Assembly (NCBI RefSeq): GCF_000215995.1
Contig: NC_015680.1
Location: 310,001-374,000, forward strand
DNA: 64,000 nucleotides
Source: Pyrococcus yayanosii CH1
Lineage (GTDB): Archaea; Methanobacteriota_B; Thermococci; Thermococcales; Thermococcaceae
Direction of reading: 5' to 3'
Part shown: positions 29,822-39,253 of the stretch, piece by piece
How the letters are laid out: each line of letters opens with the position of its first letter
Position numbering within the stretch: the first letter of the stretch is position 1
Translations under genes and position numbers: made by a program
The notes under the pieces: generated by a model
The model's input: the letters and a program-made list of their open reading frames with translations, nothing else
Told to the model about the DNA's origin: nothing
The model's database searches: none

Positions 29822-30292
29822 ATGAATGAGGCAATAGTTAATTTCATCATATGGGCTTTCTTGGCTATAATAACAACGTTAATCCTGCTCCAACTTTCAA
29901 AAAGTGATGAGAAAAAGAAAACACTCATCCCTGCAATGCTTGTGATATTGACAATGGGCTATTTGATGGGCTACGCCGTCAGCAACGGTAACTTACCCCT
30001 TGCATTTTCCGTCTTTTTGGTTGGAGGTATCATGCTCAATCTCTACTATGCTTCAATGAAGAGAAGAGGCTATGTGCTTGAAGACGAAAGAACTCTGAGA
30101 ATCGAAGAGATTTCAGCAAGAAGAACCCTTCAAGTGTTTATGATTGGATTGGCATTTGCTGTGATATACCTCTCGGTAGCCCAGCAGAAAAATCCGGCGC
30201 TCAGAGATGCATTTATTCTGGCAGAGGCTTTGCTCGTAGCTGTGATGCTCCTTCACATGGCGTTTAGAGCTTATTATAGCAGGGTGATGTAA
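29822..30292 (+). CDS. DUF2178-like five-helix membrane protein
   Basis: 156 residues, starting immediately after the previous stop. Hydrophobic helices lie at about 5-24, 34-52, 58-76, 103-120 and 129-150. The cytoplasmic loop carries EDERTLRIEEISARRT, resembling the DER motif of DUF2178 membrane proteins that are often encoded beside a small XRE regulator in archaea and bacteria. The role of the family is not known. The XRE gene follows one base after the stop. Confidence 0.8.
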   Translation: MNEAIVNFIIWAFLAIITTLILLQLSKSDEKKKTLIPAMLVILTMGYLMGYAVSNGNLPLAFSVFLVGGIMLNLYYASMKRRGYVLEDERTLRIEEISARRTLQVFMIGLAFAVIYLSVAQQKNPALRDAFILAEALLVAVMLLHMAFRAYYSRVM

Positions 30293-30293
30293 A

Positions 30294-30500
30294 TTGAAAA
30301 ACCGCCTAAGGGAGCTTAGAGAAGCAAGAGGATTGACTCAGGAAGAACTCGCTAAAGCCCTTGGCGTGACGAGGCAGACGATAATAGCGATTGAAAAGGG
30401 TAAATACGACCCATCGCTGAGACTGGCCTTCAAGATTGCAAGGTTCTTTGGGGTTAAAATCGAGGATGTATTCATTTACGAGGGTGATGAAGATGAGTAA
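30294..30500 (+). CDS. Small XRE-family HTH repressor
   Basis: 68 residues from a TTG after AGGGTGATG. Almost the whole protein is one Cro/CI helix-turn-helix domain (recognition region residues ~16-36, ELAKALGVTRQTIIAIEKGK) with an acidic tail. It is the compact type paired with DUF2178 membrane proteins. It probably binds the palindromes at 29500-29531. The next gene starts inside its last codons. Confidence 0.9.
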   Translation: MKNRLRELREARGLTQEELAKALGVTRQTIIAIEKGKYDPSLRLAFKIARFFGVKIEDVFIYEGDEDE

Positions 30501-30858
30501 GAAATTGGCCGGACTGATGGTTTATCTCCTCGGCACAGGCCTTGGCATAGCAAAGCCACCCATTGAACGACTGGCGTGTATGGAAGTGCCAAGCGGAGAT
30601 GTCTGCACGGGGGTAAACACACCCCTTCTAATCCTTGAGCTCGGCCTTGTGATGATGGGAGCGTTGCTTATGGGGCTTAGCCATGGCTTTAAAAACCATC
30701 ACGAATTGAATGGCTGGCTCGGAGTTTCGAGTGGCCTTGGCGTTGCCATCATCGGGAGCTACGCTGGGATAATGGAGCTGTTCCTTTTAGGGGTTACTCT
30801 AGCCACCCTTGGACTGCTCGTTTACAAAGTTGGGAGGGCTGAAAATGCCCATGGTTGA
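30493..30858 (+). CDS. Small four-helix membrane protein
   Basis: 121 residues from the ATG at 30493, after GGGTGATG; it overlaps the XRE stop by eight bases. Helices lie at about 5-20, 44-63, 75-91 and 94-112. Two Cys (near 29 and 38) lie in the first outward loop (ACMEVPSGDVCTG) and may form a disulfide. No family was recognised. It overlaps the start of the ABC ATPase gene by 14 bases, so it is part of the same operon and may help the transporter. Confidence 0.75.
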   Translation: MSKKLAGLMVYLLGTGLGIAKPPIERLACMEVPSGDVCTGVNTPLLILELGLVMMGALLMGLSHGFKNHHELNGWLGVSSGLGVAIIGSYAGIMELFLLGVTLATLGLLVYKVGRAENAHG

Positions 30859-31573
30859 GGTTCTGAACCTCGAGAAAGACTACGGAAAGGTCAAGGCTCT
30901 TAAGGGGATAAGCTTCGAAGTCCATGAGGGAGAGATATTTGGGCTCATAGGACCTAATGGGGCTGGGAAGAGTACGACGCTCAGGATACTGGCCACACTG
31001 CTCAGACCAACGGCCGGGAAGGTAACAATAGCAGGTTATGACGTTGTGGAGGAAGCTGAGGAGGTCAGGAAGCTTATAAGCTATCTGCCCGAGGAAGCGG
31101 GTGCGTATAAGAACCTCACAGGCCTCGAATATCTCCAGTTCATGGCGAGGCTCTACGCTAAGGACAAAAGGAGAGCCAAGGAGATGCTGGAACTTGGGAT
31201 TAGGCTTAGCGGCCTCGGAGACAGGCTTGGGGACAAAGTCTCCACGTATTCCAAGGGGATGACGAGGAAGCTTCTGCTCGCGAGGGCCCTTATGGTAAAA
31301 CCAAAGTTGGCGATCCTCGATGAGCCCACGAGCGGCCTCGATATAATGAATGCATACGAGGTCAGGAAGACCATAAAGGCCTTCGCCCGCGAGGGTGTAA
31401 CCTTCCTTATCTCGAGCCATAACATGCTGGAGGTCGAGTTCCTCTGCGACAGGGTTGCCATGATAAGCAACGGCCAGATAATCGAGGTGGGCACTCCAAG
31501 GGAGCTGAAGGAGCGCTACAATGCCCAGAACCTTGAGGAGGTTTTCATGAAGGCCGTGGAGGGAAGGGCATGA
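30845..31573 (+). CDS. ABC transporter ATP-binding protein (NatA/CcmA-like)
   Basis: 242 residues from the ATG at 30845; ATG 30851 is the alternative. The Walker A motif GPNGAGKST is at 36-44. The signature is STYSKGMTRK at 133-142 rather than the usual LSGGQ, as in drug/Na+ export ATPases. Walker B is LAILDEPTSGLD ending at 166. It pairs with the permease whose start overlaps its stop. The cargo is unknown. Confidence 0.93.
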   Translation: MPMVEVLNLEKDYGKVKALKGISFEVHEGEIFGLIGPNGAGKSTTLRILATLLRPTAGKVTIAGYDVVEEAEEVRKLISYLPEEAGAYKNLTGLEYLQFMARLYAKDKRRAKEMLELGIRLSGLGDRLGDKVSTYSKGMTRKLLLARALMVKPKLAILDEPTSGLDIMNAYEVRKTIKAFAREGVTFLISSHNMLEVEFLCDRVAMISNGQIIEVGTPRELKERYNAQNLEEVFMKAVEGRA

Positions 31574-32832
31574 GCGACTTCTGGGTAATATTCATGAAGG
31601 AGCTAAAGCATATGCTGAGGGACAGGGGCCTGATATTCGGAATAATCATCGTTCCTCTCATTCTGTACCCGGCACTCGGGCAGGTTGTCCAGCTTGGCAT
31701 GGAGCAGGCTCAGGAGGAAACGAAGGTCGTCATAGCTAACTTCGACGAGGGGCCTTATGGAGCTCTGCTGATAAAAGCCCTCATTGCCGCTCCGAACGTG
31801 ACGGTCGTTCAGATAAACGCGTCGAGCGTTGACGAGGCTCTACAGGAAGCTATAAATGGGGACCAGAACGTTCTCGTGATCATTCCCGCCAACTTCTCAG
31901 AGAGCATTGAGGCCAACGAGAAGGCCGTCGTCGAGGTCTACGGCATATTCGGAGGGATGAGTCTCGGGATGAGGGAGAGCGTGAGTGAAGGAAGGATAAA
32001 CGCCGTAGTTAACGTCCTTGGGGAGGAGCTGTCCAAGCTGAAGCTTAAGAACTTTGGAAACCCAGAGGCGGTTCTCCATCCCATAGAGGTTAGGGGATAC
32101 TCCGTGCTGAGGGGTAAAATAATAGATATGCCTCCCTCCGTCGTGGCAAACGTGCTTGCCTCGCAGGCTTTCTCGATACCGCTTGTAATATTCATAATGC
32201 TCACGCTCGTGTCCCAAATGGCCGCTGGAACAATGGCGAGCGAGAAGGAGAATAAGACCCTTGAGACACTCTTGACCCTGCCGGTGTCGAGAACGGCCAT
32301 AGTGGCGGGCAAGATGATGGGAACGGGTGTCATGGGTCTCATTGCGGCGATAGCCTATATGATTGGCATGAAGCGTTACCTTGGAACCTTCTCCCAGTCC
32401 AATATCAGCTTGGAGGAGCTGGGCCTACACGTAACACCCCTTGGCATGGCCCTCTTCGCCCTGACAATATTCCTTGCAATAACCTTCGCCCTCTCCCTTG
32501 CGATGCTACTCGGGATATTCGCCGAGGACATCAGGAGCGCCGGGACGCTCGTGAGCGCAGTCATGATGCCCCTGCTCTTTCCAACGTTCATATTCATGGT
32601 TACCGATGTCGAAGCACTTCCCGCAATAATCAAATACGCCCTGCTGGCGATTCCCTTCAGCCACCCAGTGCTTGCCTCAAGGGCCATGCTCCTGGGGGAC
32701 TACGGCCATCTCTACGTCAGCGTTGCCTACTTAGCCTTTGTCTCGGCGGCAATGCTCTACGTGACGGCAAGGTTCTTCAGGACGGAGAAGCTCTTGACGG
32801 CGAGGCTAAAGTTCGGGAAGAAGAAGCGGTGA
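31570..32832 (+). CDS. ABC-2 type permease (NatB-like)
   Basis: 420 residues. One helix lies near residues 20-40 (GLIFGIIIVPLILYPALGQ). An exported domain of ~160 residues follows, then a block of five or six helices from ~200 on, with the conserved EKENKTLETLLTLPVSRTAIV segment after the second helix. This matches NatB-type exporters. It forms a transporter with the ATPase upstream (four-base overlap). Last gene of the palindrome-controlled operon. Confidence 0.93.
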   Translation: MSDFWVIFMKELKHMLRDRGLIFGIIIVPLILYPALGQVVQLGMEQAQEETKVVIANFDEGPYGALLIKALIAAPNVTVVQINASSVDEALQEAINGDQNVLVIIPANFSESIEANEKAVVEVYGIFGGMSLGMRESVSEGRINAVVNVLGEELSKLKLKNFGNPEAVLHPIEVRGYSVLRGKIIDMPPSVVANVLASQAFSIPLVIFIMLTLVSQMAAGTMASEKENKTLETLLTLPVSRTAIVAGKMMGTGVMGLIAAIAYMIGMKRYLGTFSQSNISLEELGLHVTPLGMALFALTIFLAITFALSLAMLLGIFAEDIRSAGTLVSAVMMPLLFPTFIFMVTDVEALPAIIKYALLAIPFSHPVLASRAMLLGDYGHLYVSVAYLAFVSAAMLYVTARFFRTEKLLTARLKFGKKKR

Positions 32833-32863
32833 TGCTCCGACTAATATTTCCCCTTTCCGGGGG

Positions 32864-33709
32864 CTACTCGGTCATTTCAACTCCGTACACCTTCTCCGGA
32901 TTTTCCACGTGAATCTTGTAAACGTCCTCTTCCCTGAAGAGGCCACTCTGCAAGAACGCCTTCGTTTTCCGGGGAACTGTCTTCGGACCGAGAACTGCTC
33001 CAGGACGGCGCTTGTCGTCTATGTAATCTGTCTCCATCATGAAGCGGTTTCCCTGCCTTATGGCCTCCTCGATGTTCTTCCGGCTCGCTATGATGCTCGG
33101 GAAGACACCTACCTCCTCGGCCACTCTAACCAGCGGTGGCGAGAAGTGTTTAACAACGCGGTAGGGCTTTATGCCAACCTCCCTCACGATTTCGCCAAGC
33201 TCCCTGAACTTCGCCTCATCGAAGCTCTCGGTATGCAATTGCACGGCGCAATCAGCTTCTTTCGCGAGGGTCATTCCATACTTCATGAGCTCGATGCTAG
33301 CCTCCCACACTTCAGAAGGAACATCAAAGTGCGGTCTGCCAATCTCGCCTATCGCTATAGCCTTTCCTTCAAGGCACAGCTTTTGGGCGTATTCGAGGGC
33401 TTTCATGACTTCACCCTTGGCATATTCGAGGCCCTTCTGCTCTGCCAAGTATACGAACTCGGCCGGATGCACACCGACGACGGCGTAGGCCTTAACAGGT
33501 GTCTCCTTGTTTATCCTCTCCACGAGTTCAACGTGGAAATCCATTGCCTTGATGAAGTCCTCTGCCTTAAGGCCGGGAAAGCCGTAGTCGTGGGCCGTTT
33601 TATACACGACTACCAAGTGAGTGCCTCCAGCGCGATGAAACTGCTTAACCGCCTCGAGGAAGAGCCCCTTGAACGGATCGACGTGAAAGTGGTTGTCCAG
33701 AATTATCAT
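32864..33709 (-). CDS. TatD-like metal-dependent hydrolase
   Basis: 281 residues of the TIM-barrel amidohydrolase group. The metal-binding HFH is at residues 7-9; AIGEIGRPHFDV and QLHTES supply later ligands, and METDYIDD supplies the last acidic residue. It resembles the archaeal COG1099 family rather than bacterial TatD nuclease. The substrate is unknown. It shares a four-base overlap with the gene upstream. Confidence 0.87.
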   Translation of the reverse strand: MIILDNHFHVDPFKGLFLEAVKQFHRAGGTHLVVVYKTAHDYGFPGLKAEDFIKAMDFHVELVERINKETPVKAYAVVGVHPAEFVYLAEQKGLEYAKGEVMKALEYAQKLCLEGKAIAIGEIGRPHFDVPSEVWEASIELMKYGMTLAKEADCAVQLHTESFDEAKFRELGEIVREVGIKPYRVVKHFSPPLVRVAEEVGVFPSIIASRKNIEEAIRQGNRFMMETDYIDDKRRPGAVLGPKTVPRKTKAFLQSGLFREEDVYKIHVENPEKVYGVEMTE

Positions 33710-34017
33710 GCCCGGTACACCTCAAGTACATCTCCCTTTCTTGCCTTTAGGCTTCCCTCCAAGATTAGGGCAACCCTGTCGCCTGAAATTGCGAATTCTA
33801 CCTCCCTCCTCTCCATCTGAATTTTATATATTTCGGCCACACCTTCACCCTTCACCTTGTAGCCGGGATATATGACTCCCCCGAGGACCTCACCGACAAG
33901 GACATGCCTCCCCATGACCCTGAAGACGTCCTCAACGCGAAAGCTCCCGATGGGTTCCCGTGAGGCTATCTGGATACGTTCAATCTTCCTCCCAAACAAT
34001 CTGTCCAACAACCCCAT
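33706..34017 (-). CDS. Small EF-Tu domain 2-like protein, possibly tRNA-binding Pbp11
   Basis: 103 residues predicted to form a beta barrel like domain 2 of translation GTPases (IGSFRVEDVFRVMGRHVLVG; GYKVKGEGVAEIYKIQMERR; ALILEG). Thermococcales proteins of this size and type have been named tRNA-binding protein Pbp11. I assign that name only tentatively. It overlaps the hydrolase start by four bases, so the two are cotranscribed. Confidence 0.65.
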   Translation of the reverse strand: MGLLDRLFGRKIERIQIASREPIGSFRVEDVFRVMGRHVLVGEVLGGVIYPGYKVKGEGVAEIYKIQMERREVEFAISGDRVALILEGSLKARKGDVLEVYRA

Positions 34018-34087
34018 CTCAACTCCCCACCGGATTTTTACCCTAATCCTTAAATCCTTATATGCCGAAATTGTTAGGGTGTGACCG

Positions 34088-34552
34088 TTGCAGGAGTGGT
34101 ACCAATCCCGGGGCCTCTACGAGATGGTGCTGAAGCTAATCGAGAGGGGCAATTTTGAGACGGCGATTCAGGTTGCCTCCACGATTCCTGACCGCTCTAT
34201 GAGGGCGAAGAGTCTCGCCAAGATAGCCGTTGAGATGGCGAAGAGAGGCCTTGATTACCGAGATGCCCTCAAGAAGGCCGAGGAGGCGATTTTCTCCCTT
34301 AATGGCGATTCGGTGGCTAAATTCCTGATGAGCCTCGCCTTCGACCTTCTGGAAGTCGAGAAGTTTGAGGATGCCCTGGAGGTTGCCTCCCTGATAAAGG
34401 ACATCTCGGCGGCCTCGAAGGTGAAGGCCGAAGTGGCCCTCGTCCTCGCAAAGAGGGGAAGGATAGAAGAGGCCCTGCGAATAATAAAAGAAATCCTTGA
34501 CGAAGACGTCAAGACGTGGGCGATGTCGAGGCTCGCCACCGAGATCTCCTGA
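34088..34552 (+). CDS. Helical-repeat protein of unknown function
   Basis: 154 residues from a TTG after GGTGTGA. It is all-helical with three or four repeats of ~35 residues, each with Ala-rich helices and an I-P/K-D turn (ASTIPDRSMRAKSLAKIAVE; ASLIKDISAASKVKAEVALV). It is related in style to the larger repeat protein at 58244-59539. Such repeats usually bind proteins. It stands alone and abuts the convergent aspS stop with no gap. Confidence 0.75.
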   Translation: MQEWYQSRGLYEMVLKLIERGNFETAIQVASTIPDRSMRAKSLAKIAVEMAKRGLDYRDALKKAEEAIFSLNGDSVAKFLMSLAFDLLEVEKFEDALEVASLIKDISAASKVKAEVALVLAKRGRIEEALRIIKEILDEDVKTWAMSRLATEIS

Positions 34553-35869
34553 CTATGGCACGAGCCTCCTCCTGTCCCTCGGGAAGAGGATTACCTCCCT
34601 TATATTCCCTATATTCAGCATCCTCATTATGAGCCTCTCGGCACCGAGCCCGAAGCCTCCATGGGGTGGCATACCGTAGCGGAAGGCCCTGAGGTAGAAC
34701 TCAAAGCTCTCCGGGTTGAGCTCCTTCTCCTTTATCTGCTCGACGAGTTTGTCAGCCCTGTGTTCTCTCTGTCCTCCCGATGCTATCTCAACTCCTCTGT
34801 ACTCAAGATCAAAGGCCTTACAGATCTCGGGCCTGTCCTCGTACTTCATTATATAGAAGGGCTTGGCCTCGGTCGGATATCTGCATATAAAGTAGAGCGG
34901 AGCTTCTTCTGTCTCAATCATGTACTTCCCTAGGAGCTTCTCGCCCTCGGTGTCTATGTCCTCTCCCCACGGTATCTCCTTGCCGAGGTCCATCAGTATT
35001 TCAAGGGCCCTGTCATAGGTGAGACGCGGGAAGGGTCTCTTCGGAGCCTCAAGCTCGAAGCCAAGGGTCTTCAGCTCCCTCTCGTTGTTCTCCCTCACGT
35101 AGTCGATTGTATAGGCCACAAGCCCCTCGAGGAGCTCCATAACATCCTCCTCACTCTCGATGAAGGCAACCTCTGCATCTATGCTCCAGGCCTCGTTCAG
35201 GTGCCTCGTTGTGTTGTGCTCCTCGGCCCTGAATATGGGCGCTATCTCGTAAACGCGGTCGAGGCCGGTTGCCATCATCATCTGCTTGTAGAGCTGGGGA
35301 GATTGAGCCAGAAAGGCGTCCCTCTCGAAGTACTTCATGGGGAACAGCTCCGTTCCTCCCTCCGTGGCCGTGGCGATTATCTTGGGCGTGTGTATCTCAA
35401 TGAAGCCCTCCTTCTGGAAGAAGTCCCTCACAGCTTTGAATACACTGGAGCGTATCTTGAATATCGCCATGACCTCGGGCCTTCTCACGTCCATGAAGCG
35501 GTTGTCTAGCCTCGTGTCGAGCTCGGCCTTGACTTTGCCCGTGGGGTCAAGTGGAAGGGGCTTCTCAGCCTTGTTCAAAACTATTATCTCCTCGGGGAGT
35601 ATCTCAAAGCCCAGCTTTGCCTTCGGCGTGAAGTTGACGATGCCTTTGACAGCCACAACATCCTCGCTCCCGAGCCTCGGGATGAGCTTGAAGACTTCTT
35701 CGCTCACCTTCTTCTTCGGGGCCGTGACTTGGACTATGCCCTCCCTGTCCCGTATCCAGAGGAACTTTATCCCACCAAGGTCCTTGATCTCGTGAACCCA
35801 GCCGGCGACCTTAACCCTCTGACCGTTGAGCTCTTCAGTAATCTCGTTTGAATAGTGGGTCCTCAACAT
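34553..35869 (-). CDS. aspS: Aspartyl-tRNA synthetase, archaeal type
   Basis: 438 residues. An N-terminal OB fold binds the anticodon ([20 protein letters not shown]). The class II catalytic domain follows with motif 2 ([20 protein letters not shown]) and motif 3 ([12 protein letters not shown]). The lack of the bacterial insertion domain marks it as archaeal. A minus-strand TATA-like TTTAAATTTAAAAG at about 35900-35913 gives it its own promoter behind the KH gene. Confidence 0.98.
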   Translation of the reverse strand: MLRTHYSNEITEELNGQRVKVAGWVHEIKDLGGIKFLWIRDREGIVQVTAPKKKVSEEVFKLIPRLGSEDVVAVKGIVNFTPKAKLGFEILPEEIIVLNKAEKPLPLDPTGKVKAELDTRLDNRFMDVRRPEVMAIFKIRSSVFKAVRDFFQKEGFIEIHTPKIIATATEGGTELFPMKYFERDAFLAQSPQLYKQMMMATGLDRVYEIAPIFRAEEHNTTRHLNEAWSIDAEVAFIESEEDVMELLEGLVAYTIDYVRENNERELKTLGFELEAPKRPFPRLTYDRALEILMDLGKEIPWGEDIDTEGEKLLGKYMIETEEAPLYFICRYPTEAKPFYIMKYEDRPEICKAFDLEYRGVEIASGGQREHRADKLVEQIKEKELNPESFEFYLRAFRYGMPPHGGFGLGAERLIMRMLNIGNIREVILFPRDRRRLVP

Positions 35870-35917
35870 GATTAACCCCCCGAAAAGAAGAGCCTAGATG
35901 CTTTTAAATTTAAAGGT

Positions 35918-36430
35918 TCAAAGAAAAGCTATCTTGGTCTCCATGCCGGTTATCTGCGTGAGTATGTTCTCCAGGACCTCTGCCTTCTCAGGGAGCTTGT
36001 TCTTGTCCCTTCCGAGCACGAGGACCTTGTAGTACTGGCCGCCTCCGGGCTTGTAGACTATATTCACTCCAAAGACGCCGGCTGGATAGAGCAGGTCGGT
36101 GGCAAGCTTTTTGACGTCGTCGGTGCCCTTAATTTCTCTGCCCTCGATAACGCGGACCCTCTTGCCAAGTTCCCTCATGAGAAGCTTTATGTTCTTTCCA
36201 CCTTTGCCTATGACGACGGGGACATCGCCTTCGCCCACTATGAGCACCACGAGGTCACCGGCTTCAACGGCTTTCCTGAACTCAACGTCAGCATCCCCGA
36301 GGAGCTTATAAAGCATGCGCGAGATTTTAACGTCCAGTTCAGTTATGACACCATCCTGGAGCTTCTTCTCGTCAGCAGGACAAAGAATCCCGTCCGTTTT
36401 AAGACAGACCTCGCAAATTGGTGCCTTCAT
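35918..36430 (-). CDS. KH-domain protein with N-terminal Cys cluster
   Basis: 170 residues. [12 protein letters not shown] near the start looks like part of a metal site. A KH-like RNA-binding domain has a GKGGKN loop ([20 protein letters not shown]). The C-terminal half has the [22 protein letters not shown] region. It resembles archaeal NusA/KH-type RNA-binding proteins of unknown role. It is divergent from thrS and upstream of aspS. Confidence 0.78.
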   Translation of the reverse strand: MKAPICEVCLKTDGILCPADEKKLQDGVITELDVKISRMLYKLLGDADVEFRKAVEAGDLVVLIVGEGDVPVVIGKGGKNIKLLMRELGKRVRVIEGREIKGTDDVKKLATDLLYPAGVFGVNIVYKPGGGQYYKVLVLGRDKNKLPEKAEVLENILTQITGMETKIAFL

Positions 36431-36519
36431 TCCCTCACCCCCATCGTTTTCAAGAAATCGAGGCGGAGGCTAAGAGCACTTCGGGAGGGGCGTTTAAAAA
36501 TCTTATGGGAACCGCACCA

Positions 36520-36528
36520 CTTATAAGC
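36520..36528 (+). promoter_or_regulatory. TATA box for thrS
   Basis: CTTATAAGC. Transcription would start near 36550, just before the thrS ATG at 36559, excluding the longer open frame from 36418. Confidence 0.7.
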
Positions 36529-36558
36529 GGTCGCGGTCAAAGTTGGAGGGGTGGTAAC

Positions 36559-38436
36559 ATGAGGGTTCTCCTCATCCACAGCGACTACATAGAGTACGAG
36601 GTAAAGGACAAGGCCCTAAAGGAGCCCGAGCCGATACCCGAAGAAATGAAAAAGGGTCGGATGGAAGAGGTTCTCGTAGCCTTCATAAGCGTTGAGAAGG
36701 TGGACGAGAAGAATCCTGAAGAAGTTGTTGCTAGGGCCGTTAAGGAGATAGTCGAAGTTGCGGAGCAGGTCAAAACCAAGAACGTCTTCGTTTACCCATT
36801 TGCCCACCTCAGTAGCGAGCTGGCGAAACCTTCGGTGGCCCTAGAGGTTCTTAAAAAGGTTGAGGAAGGTCTCAGGAACGCGGGCTACAACGTGGGCAGG
36901 GCTCCCTTTGGCTATTACAAGGCCTTCAAGCTCTCCTGTAAGGGTCACCCCCTCGCCGAGCTCAGCAGGACGATAGTGCCAGAGGGGATTGTAGAAGAAG
37001 AGGTTCCTGAGGCTTTGAAGAAGGAGGAGACGGAGCTCGTCAGCTACTGGTACATCCTCACGCCAGAAGGGGAGCTCATAGAGGTGGACAAGTTCGACTT
37101 CACCGGCCACGAGAACCTTAGGAAGTTCGTGAACTACGAGATAGCCAAGAACAGGATTGCGGAAAGGGAGCCGCCGCACGTAAGGCTGATGCTTGAGCAG
37201 GAGCTTGTGGACTATGAACCCGGAAGCGACCCCGGAAACCTCCGTTACTACCCAAAGGGAAGGCTCATTAAGTCCCTGCTGGAGCAGTACGTCACGGAGA
37301 AGGTAATAGAGTACGGGGCTATGGAAGTCGAGACCCCGATTATGTACGACTTTGAGCATCCAGCCTTAGAGAAATACCTCAACCGCTTCCCGGCAAGGCA
37401 GTATATAGTTCTCAGTGGCGACAAGAAGTATTTCCTCCGCTTCGCGGCCTGCTTCGGTCAGTTCCTTATAAAGAAGGATGCAATCATAAGCTATCGGAAC
37501 CTACCACTCAGGATGTACGAGCTCACCCGCTACTCCTTTAGGAGAGAGAAGAGGGGAGAGCTTTCAGGTCTTAGAAGGCTCAGGGCTTTTACGATGCCCG
37601 ATATGCACACCTTAGCTAAAGACATAGAGCAAGCGAAGGAGGAGTTCAAGAAGCAGTTCAAGCTCAGCATGGAGGTCCTTGAAGGCGTTGGGCTTACACC
37701 GGAGGACTATGAAGTGGCCATACGCTTCACAGAGGACTTCTGGAAGGAGAACAGGAACTTCATAGTAGAGCTCGTCAAGATAATCGGCAAGCCTGTCCTC
37801 GTCGAGATGTGGAAGCAGAGGTTCTTCTACTTCATCCTCAAGTTCGAGTTCAACTTCGTCGACAACCTCGACAAGGCCGCCGCCCTTTCCACGGTCCAGA
37901 TTGACGTTGAGAACGCCGAGAGGTTCGGCATAACCTATTATGGCGAGAATGGTGAGGAGAAGCACCCGCTAATCCTCCACTGCTCGCCGAGCGGTGCAAT
38001 CGAGCGCGTGATGTATGCTATATTGGAGAAGCAGGCTCGCCTTATGGCTCAGGGTAAGAAGCCTATGTTCCCGCTCTGGCTCAGTCCGATACAGGTCCGC
38101 GTCATCCCCGTCAGCGGGGAGTACCTTGACTACGCCCTTTACATTGCCGGGAAGCTCGAGGGTGCCAAGATAAGGGTGGACGTTGACGACGAGGACGACA
38201 GGCTCAACAAGAAGATAAGAAAGGCCGAGAAGGAGTGGATACCCTACATAGTTGTTGTGGGTCAAAGGGAGAAGGAGAACGGCACGATAACGGTCAGGAG
38301 GAGAAGCGACGGCAAGCAGTACGAGACCCGGATAGAAGAGCTGATAAGGGAGATAAAGAGCCAGACAGAGGGATTCCCATACAAGCCAAGGCCCTTACCC
38401 CTTCTCCTCAGCATGCGCCCTAAGTTCAGGGGCTGA
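36559..38436 (+). CDS. thrS: Threonyl-tRNA synthetase with archaeal editing domain
   Basis: 625 residues. Residues 1-~145 are the archaeal editing domain related to D-aminoacyl-tRNA deacylase ([20 protein letters not shown]). The class II catalytic core follows with motif 2 ([20 protein letters not shown]), and the anticodon domain starts near 520 ([20 protein letters not shown]). The ATG follows GGAGGGGTGG. Editing and catalysis are on one chain here, unlike some Crenarchaea that split them. The 3' end overlaps the convergent DUF257 gene by 11 bases. Confidence 0.98.
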   Translation: MRVLLIHSDYIEYEVKDKALKEPEPIPEEMKKGRMEEVLVAFISVEKVDEKNPEEVVARAVKEIVEVAEQVKTKNVFVYPFAHLSSELAKPSVALEVLKKVEEGLRNAGYNVGRAPFGYYKAFKLSCKGHPLAELSRTIVPEGIVEEEVPEALKKEETELVSYWYILTPEGELIEVDKFDFTGHENLRKFVNYEIAKNRIAEREPPHVRLMLEQELVDYEPGSDPGNLRYYPKGRLIKSLLEQYVTEKVIEYGAMEVETPIMYDFEHPALEKYLNRFPARQYIVLSGDKKYFLRFAACFGQFLIKKDAIISYRNLPLRMYELTRYSFRREKRGELSGLRRLRAFTMPDMHTLAKDIEQAKEEFKKQFKLSMEVLEGVGLTPEDYEVAIRFTEDFWKENRNFIVELVKIIGKPVLVEMWKQRFFYFILKFEFNFVDNLDKAAALSTVQIDVENAERFGITYYGENGEEKHPLILHCSPSGAIERVMYAILEKQARLMAQGKKPMFPLWLSPIQVRVIPVSGEYLDYALYIAGKLEGAKIRVDVDDEDDRLNKKIRKAEKEWIPYIVVVGQREKENGTITVRRRSDGKQYETRIEELIREIKSQTEGFPYKPRPLPLLLSMRPKFRG

Positions 38437-39169
38437 GCCTCTCCACCCTTATTCTTTCCTTTGTCTTCTCCTCGGCTATGTGCAGTCTGTATGCAGAGGG
38501 CATAAATCCCTCGCTGGGGCTCTTGACGACGTAGAGCCTTTCCATTATGCCCTCGCTTGTCAACTCCGACCTTGTCACTATGACGTAGTCGCTCATCTCT
38601 GAAACCCAAGCTATGAACCTCTTCGAAAGCACGTCTCTGTTCATGAGCATAAGGAGAATTGAATTGGGGAATTGTATTATCCTCTGGGCCACGGTAATGC
38701 TAAGGAGTTTCAGCACTTCTTCTTCCCCAAGCATCATCGCGGCACCGCCAAGGGTGTACACGGCCCTTATGAGTTCCTTTCCCTTCATCTTTGGTCTTAG
38801 CATATCGTAAATCATGGAGATCTTCGGGTTTAGGGTGTCTGGGTCAACTCCCTGGAGGTAGTAAGTATTCTTGAAGTCGTAAGTTAGGCCGTATTTGGAG
38901 CCGAAAACGTCGATTATGGCCATTTTGTCGTTCTCCAGCTCCCGCCGCATGTTGAGGCCCACGGCAGATGCACGTTTGAAAAGGTTTGGGAGGGGAAGGT
39001 TGTAGTTGGATATCACGGGGAAATAGCCCTTCTCGAGAAGTTCGGCTATGATACCAAAGAATATTTGCCACCCCGCGGAATACGTATCATGGATTATCGA
39101 GACGACCGTGCCGGGCTCGGGGGTTATTTTGAACACTTCCAATACTTCGTTTGCTTCCTCCTTTTCCAT
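38426..39169 (-). CDS. DUF257 family protein
   Basis: 247 residues of the Thermococcales DUF257 family. The fold looks like a RecA/KaiC-type alpha/beta protein ([33 protein letters not shown]), but the usual Walker A lysine motif is absent, so ATP binding is doubtful. Function unknown. Monocistronic; convergent with thrS. Confidence 0.8.
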   Translation of the reverse strand: MEKEEANEVLEVFKITPEPGTVVSIIHDTYSAGWQIFFGIIAELLEKGYFPVISNYNLPLPNLFKRASAVGLNMRRELENDKMAIIDVFGSKYGLTYDFKNTYYLQGVDPDTLNPKISMIYDMLRPKMKGKELIRAVYTLGGAAMMLGEEEVLKLLSITVAQRIIQFPNSILLMLMNRDVLSKRFIAWVSEMSDYVIVTRSELTSEGIMERLYVVKSPSEGFMPSAYRLHIAEEKTKERIRVERLSP

Positions 39170-39253
39170 ATCTCTCCCCCTAGTGGGTAGAGAAGCCCGC
39201 CTTAAAAATTTGTCCCTAGAGAGGGAAAATATTTGGGAAATAATTGAAATTAG

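Noticed and set aside
38426-39169. KaiC/RecA-type ATPase call for the DUF257 protein
   Set aside because: The fold pattern is similar, but the Walker A Gly-x-x-x-x-Gly-Lys-Thr/Ser motif is missing.
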